A stretch of 64,000 nucleotides of DNA from Bacteroidota bacterium (lineage in GTDB: Bacteria; Bacteroidota; Bacteroidia; Chitinophagales; Chitinophagaceae): NCBI GenBank assembly GCA_018267615.1, contig JAFDYD010000010.1, forward strand, positions 15,400 through 79,399. Reading direction: 5' to 3'. Shown one piece after another: positions 61,023-64,000 of the stretch. Below the pieces are notes generated by a model. That model ran no database searches, had not been told where the DNA came from, and saw only the letters and a program-made list of their open reading frames with translations. How positions within the stretch are numbered: the first letter of the stretch is position 1; every line of letters starts with the position of its first letter. The position numbers and the translations under genes were made by a program.

Positions 61023-63107
61023 GTGAGAAAAAGGATTGCCCTTCTTCTAATTTATTGCCCCTACATTTATTTATCGATTGCTCAAACTCCCGAAAAGGCT
61101 GCGAAGGATGCTTTTATGATCAGTCGCATGGCGGTGAAATATCATGTTGAACCGCGACCACTGGATGATGAAATGTCGTCTGTTATTTTTTCCCAGCTAC
61201 TGGATGCGCTTGATGGCGGCCGCGTATTTTTCTTAAAGCAGGATATCGATCAATTGTCGCAGTACAAGTTTACACTTGATGATGAGATAAAAAAAATGCG
61301 CTCCGATTTTTTAAAACTGCTCATCGGTATTTATAAGCAGCGTTTACTCCAGGCCGATACCATGGCGGATAATATCTGTAAAAAACCATTCAACTTTTTT
61401 ATTAAAGAAAAACTAACCGTTGCGGACGACACTTCTTATGCGACAAGTGTAAGCGCATTGCATGATAAGCTTTACAAGAAATTAAAATTGCACGTGTTAT
61501 ATAAGATGTTGGAAGATGTGGATCCGAGTGCAGGATCACCCACAAAAAAATATATTGACAGCCTTGAACCGTTGATGAGAAAAAAAGCCAATCATTCCAT
61601 CAAGCGGCTGGTAAGACGAATATTGCAAAGTCCCAAGGGAATTGAAAATATTTTAGGAAATATCTATTGCCAAATGCTTGCCTCGGCATATGATCCGCAC
61701 ACGGAATATTTCCCCGCCGATGTAAAAAATATGTTCGAGAGTGAAATGGGAAACAGGCCACTTGAATTTGGATTGACATTGAATGAAGATGAAAACGGTG
61801 AACCGGAAATAGGCCGGTTGAAACCAGGAAGTCCGGCGTTTCAGTCCGGCCAAATTAATGAAGGCGATAAAGTTTTGTCGATACAATGGGAAAACAAAGA
61901 GCCGATCGATTTGTCTGATGCAAGCGCCGAAGAAATCAGTCGTATACTTTCGGCTTCTGGCGGCGATAAAGTAACGATCACTTTCAAAAAACAGGATGGT
62001 ACATCGCGGCAAGTCCAATTGCATAAAGCAATCGCGACATCAGGCGGCGATGCTGATGAAAATCGTGTGAAGAGTTTTATTTTGAAAGGCGCTCACACAT
62101 TTGGATTTATTTCGCTTCCGGATTTTTACAGTGATTGGGAAAATAGTGAAGGCGTAAATGGATGCGCCAACGATGTAGCAAAGGAAATCATCAAACTAAA
62201 AAAAGAAAATATTGATGGATTGATTTTAGACCTGCGTTACAATGGTGGAGGCTCAATGGTGGAGGCGGTAGAGTTAGCAGGGATTTTTATAGACGCTGGT
62301 CCGGTGGGTCAAATAAAATCCCGCGGCGAAAAAATTATTACATTGAAAGATGCCAATCGCGGAACTATTTACGATGGTCCCTTATTGCTTCTTGTAAATG
62401 GATTAAGCGCATCTGCATCGGAAATGGTTGCAGGCACATTGCAGGATTACCATCGTGCGTTGATCGTCGGATCTCCAACTTATGGGAAAGCAACTGCGCA
62501 AATCATTCTTCCCATAGATACCACGATCGACTTGAAATTGTACGAAGGAAATAAAACTGCAGACAGTTATTTAAAAATTACGGAATCTAAATTATATCGT
62601 GTTAATGGAACTTCTGCACAGTTAAGCGGAGTTATTCCCGATATCATATTGCCGGATTTGACGAGTGAATCTTCCGAACGGGAAGCGAATGAAAAAAATG
62701 TAATTCGTGTTTCCAGTATTGATCCTAACAAATATTATAAACCACTTGCATCTCTTCCGGTAGATCGCGCGTTGGCGGTAGCAAAAAAAGATTTGGATTC
62801 TTCATCCTATTTTAAGGCCATCGTTCAGTACAATCAATTCTTATTGGCAGAGAAAATAAAAAAAGATGAATCTTTGCTGTTAGACGATGTATTGCTGCGA
62901 TTGAAAGCGAAGCCTTCACCCGGTTCATTAAAAAAAATGGAAGGAACAACAACATCATTATTTACGGTATCAAATAATAGTTTTGAAGAACGCCGTTCGC
63001 AGTCCGACGAAAGAATAAAAAAGACTGACAACGAATGGAAAGAGCGCCTGGCCGGGGATCCCTACATCCGGACTGCTTACTCATTACTAACGGTAATGGC
63101 TAACTGA
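61023..63107 (+). CDS. Carboxy-terminal processing (tail-specific) protease, S41 family
   Basis: 694 residues with a GTG start (GTGAGAAAA) and a signal peptide ending SIAQ (about 20). Prc-type layout: an N-terminal helical domain (about 25-235), a PDZ domain (about 240-340; FGLTLNEDENGEPEIGRLKPGSPAFQSG in part), the S41 core with LDLRYNGGGSM, the catalytic Ser in LSASASEMVAG and Lys in TYGKAT, then a helical C-terminal DUF3340-like region. It processes periplasmic or outer-membrane proteins. The next gene starts 44 nt later. Confidence 0.93.
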   Translation: MRKRIALLLIYCPYIYLSIAQTPEKAAKDAFMISRMAVKYHVEPRPLDDEMSSVIFSQLLDALDGGRVFFLKQDIDQLSQYKFTLDDEIKKMRSDFLKLLIGIYKQRLLQADTMADNICKKPFNFFIKEKLTVADDTSYATSVSALHDKLYKKLKLHVLYKMLEDVDPSAGSPTKKYIDSLEPLMRKKANHSIKRLVRRILQSPKGIENILGNIYCQMLASAYDPHTEYFPADVKNMFESEMGNRPLEFGLTLNEDENGEPEIGRLKPGSPAFQSGQINEGDKVLSIQWENKEPIDLSDASAEEISRILSASGGDKVTITFKKQDGTSRQVQLHKAIATSGGDADENRVKSFILKGAHTFGFISLPDFYSDWENSEGVNGCANDVAKEIIKLKKENIDGLILDLRYNGGGSMVEAVELAGIFIDAGPVGQIKSRGEKIITLKDANRGTIYDGPLLLLVNGLSASASEMVAGTLQDYHRALIVGSPTYGKATAQIILPIDTTIDLKLYEGNKTADSYLKITESKLYRVNGTSAQLSGVIPDIILPDLTSESSEREANEKNVIRVSSIDPNKYYKPLASLPVDRALAVAKKDLDSSSYFKAIVQYNQFLLAEKIKKDESLLLDDVLLRLKAKPSPGSLKKMEGTTTSLFTVSNNSFEERRSQSDERIKKTDNEWKERLAGDPYIRTAYSLLTVMAN

Positions 63108-63151
63108 TTTAAGAGTAGAAAAACCCTTTTACAACAACACAAACACTGATT

Positions 63152-64000
63152 ATGGAATCGAAAAAAATCCTCGTCTGGCTTTCAGGTCTTGTTTTATTTT
63201 TTATCGTCAATGGTCATGCGCAGAATGCCAATGATCCCGGTGAGTATATCAGCACGATCTCCAAGGCGAGAGGCGATATGGACGCCAAGTATATGGCATA
63301 TATAAGCGCGGCGGCTCACGGAAGACGCGCGCGCAAAGTGGAAAAACTTCGTCAGCAGGTATTGGATAATATCAGTGAATGCAGATCAAATACTTCAGGC
63401 ATTCCGAAATACAAAGGAGACGGATCTTTGAAACAGGGGAGCCTCGATTATATTACTACCTGTTATCGCGTTTTTAATGAGGATTATGGCAAAGTAGTAA
63501 ACATGGAAGAGCTGGCTGAACAATCATTTGATGAAATGCAAGCTTATATCCTGCTCAATGAAAAAATAAATGAGAAGCTGACCGAAGCGGAAAACAATTT
63601 AAATAAAGCAACGAGGGATTTTGCAGCAAAGTACAATGTAACATTGATTGAAGATAAAAATCCGTTGGGTGAAAAAATGGAAGTGGCAGCTAAGTTGACA
63701 CATTATACGAACAATATTTACCTGATGTATTTCAAATGCAATTGGCAATATGACGAAGCGATCAAAGCCATGAATAATAAAAAAGTAAATGATGTGGAGC
63801 AAGCCAGAAATGCTGTGATACGTTATGCCAATGAAGGATTGCAGGCGCTTGATACCACAAAACCCTTTGATAACGATCCTACATTGATCAACGCATGCAG
63901 GCGCGCATTGACCTATTATAAAAATATTGCTGAAAAGGATATCCCGCAACTGACCGATTATTTTCTGAAGGAAGAGGAGTTTAACAAGGCGAAAAGAAAT
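63152..64000 (+). CDS. Exported helical protein, C-terminus beyond the window
   Basis: Open reading frame from ATG at 63152 to the window end with no stop (283 codons visible). A signal peptide ends near GHAQ (about 24). The mature part is mostly alpha-helical: KARGDMDAKYMAYISAAAHG, RRARKVEKLRQQVLDNI, NMEELAEQSFDEMQAYILL, AKLTHYTNNIYLMYFKCNW. It resembles the LIC11966-type surface protein family, which I suggest with caution. Same strand as and 44 nt after the S41 protease. Function unknown. Confidence 0.75.
   Translation, partial: MESKKILVWLSGLVLFFIVNGHAQNANDPGEYISTISKARGDMDAKYMAYISAAAHGRRARKVEKLRQQVLDNISECRSNTSGIPKYKGDGSLKQGSLDYITTCYRVFNEDYGKVVNMEELAEQSFDEMQAYILLNEKINEKLTEAENNLNKATRDFAAKYNVTLIEDKNPLGEKMEVAAKLTHYTNNIYLMYFKCNWQYDEAIKAMNNKKVNDVEQARNAVIRYANEGLQALDTTKPFDNDPTLINACRRALTYYKNIAEKDIPQLTDYFLKEEEFNKAKRN

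Noticed and set aside
1..64000. Insertion sequences, integrases, tRNA or rRNA genes
   Set aside because: Looked for on both strands; no transposase-like protein, no recognisable RNA gene.

Overview
The window looks like a chromosomal segment of a Bacteroidota bacterium, most likely in or near the Chitinophagaceae/Sphingobacteriales. The evidence is a large PKD-repeat surface protein with a type B type IX secretion sorting domain next to a PorP/SprF-like protein, an OMP_b-brl_3-type TonB-plug barrel, three FtsX/MacB-like permeases without an ATPase, a Nudix-type AraR regulator of the kind described in Bacteroides, and TAnnTTTG-type promoter boxes. I saw no rRNA, tRNA, transposase, integrase, phage gene or CRISPR array. 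Gene density is moderate, and many genes are separated by 100-270 bp gaps that are not empty.

Layout. 1-6 kb: an exported LolA-fold-like protein, a LytS-type kinase with its LytTR response regulator, and a TonB-plug barrel protein. 6-13 kb, all on the minus strand: an L-arabinose block (araR, araB, araD, araA, then a sodium/solute symporter). 13-23.3 kb: an AsmA-like protein, a Tat-exported phospholipase C, a PorP/SprF protein and a 1492-residue PKD protein. 23.3-32 kb: a small membrane ORF, an SRPBCC protein, a methyltransferase, a cluster of HUMPS-fold enzyme, Zn dehydrogenase, SDR, TIM-barrel isomerase and SMP-30 lactonase, an Hsp20 and an MFS exporter. 32.5-37.4 kb: two FtsX-like permeases. 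37.4-46 kb: an ArsR regulator, a secreted GH13 enzyme, small proteins, a TolB-associated-type exported protein, an HD hydrolase, two lipoproteins, a cupin, a Crp-like regulator and a class C beta-lactamase-fold protein. 46-54 kb: an alpha/beta hydrolase, a third FtsX-like permease, a GNAT, a Tat-exported TIM-barrel protein and a GMC oxidoreductase. 54-64 kb: an ACT protein, a SUFU-like protein, an NlpE-META fusion, two PIG-L deacetylases around an amidase, an S41 tail-specific protease and a truncated exported protein.

The most unusual feature is not a gene. Most of the larger intergenic gaps carry a long inverted repeat. The arms are built from short degenerate tandem units with a fixed period of 7, 8 or 9 nt. 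At least 11 copies use TTTGCG octamers, several use a GTCTGAAC end followed by GGGAT nonamers and an inner layer of heptamers, and others are one-off. Arms are often identical over 40-59 bp although copies differ from each other. Where arms differ in length, the difference is a whole number of units in the best cases. Several elements abut or contain a stop codon, yet at least five sit in divergent promoter regions, so they are not simply terminators. I know of no named family that fits them.

Functionally, the arabinose block forms a complete route from uptake to D-xylulose-5-phosphate with its own regulator; two near-identical boxes upstream of araB and araR are candidate AraR operators. The 25.6-30.1 kb cluster looks like an oxidative sugar or sugar-acid route whose substrate cannot be told from sequence.
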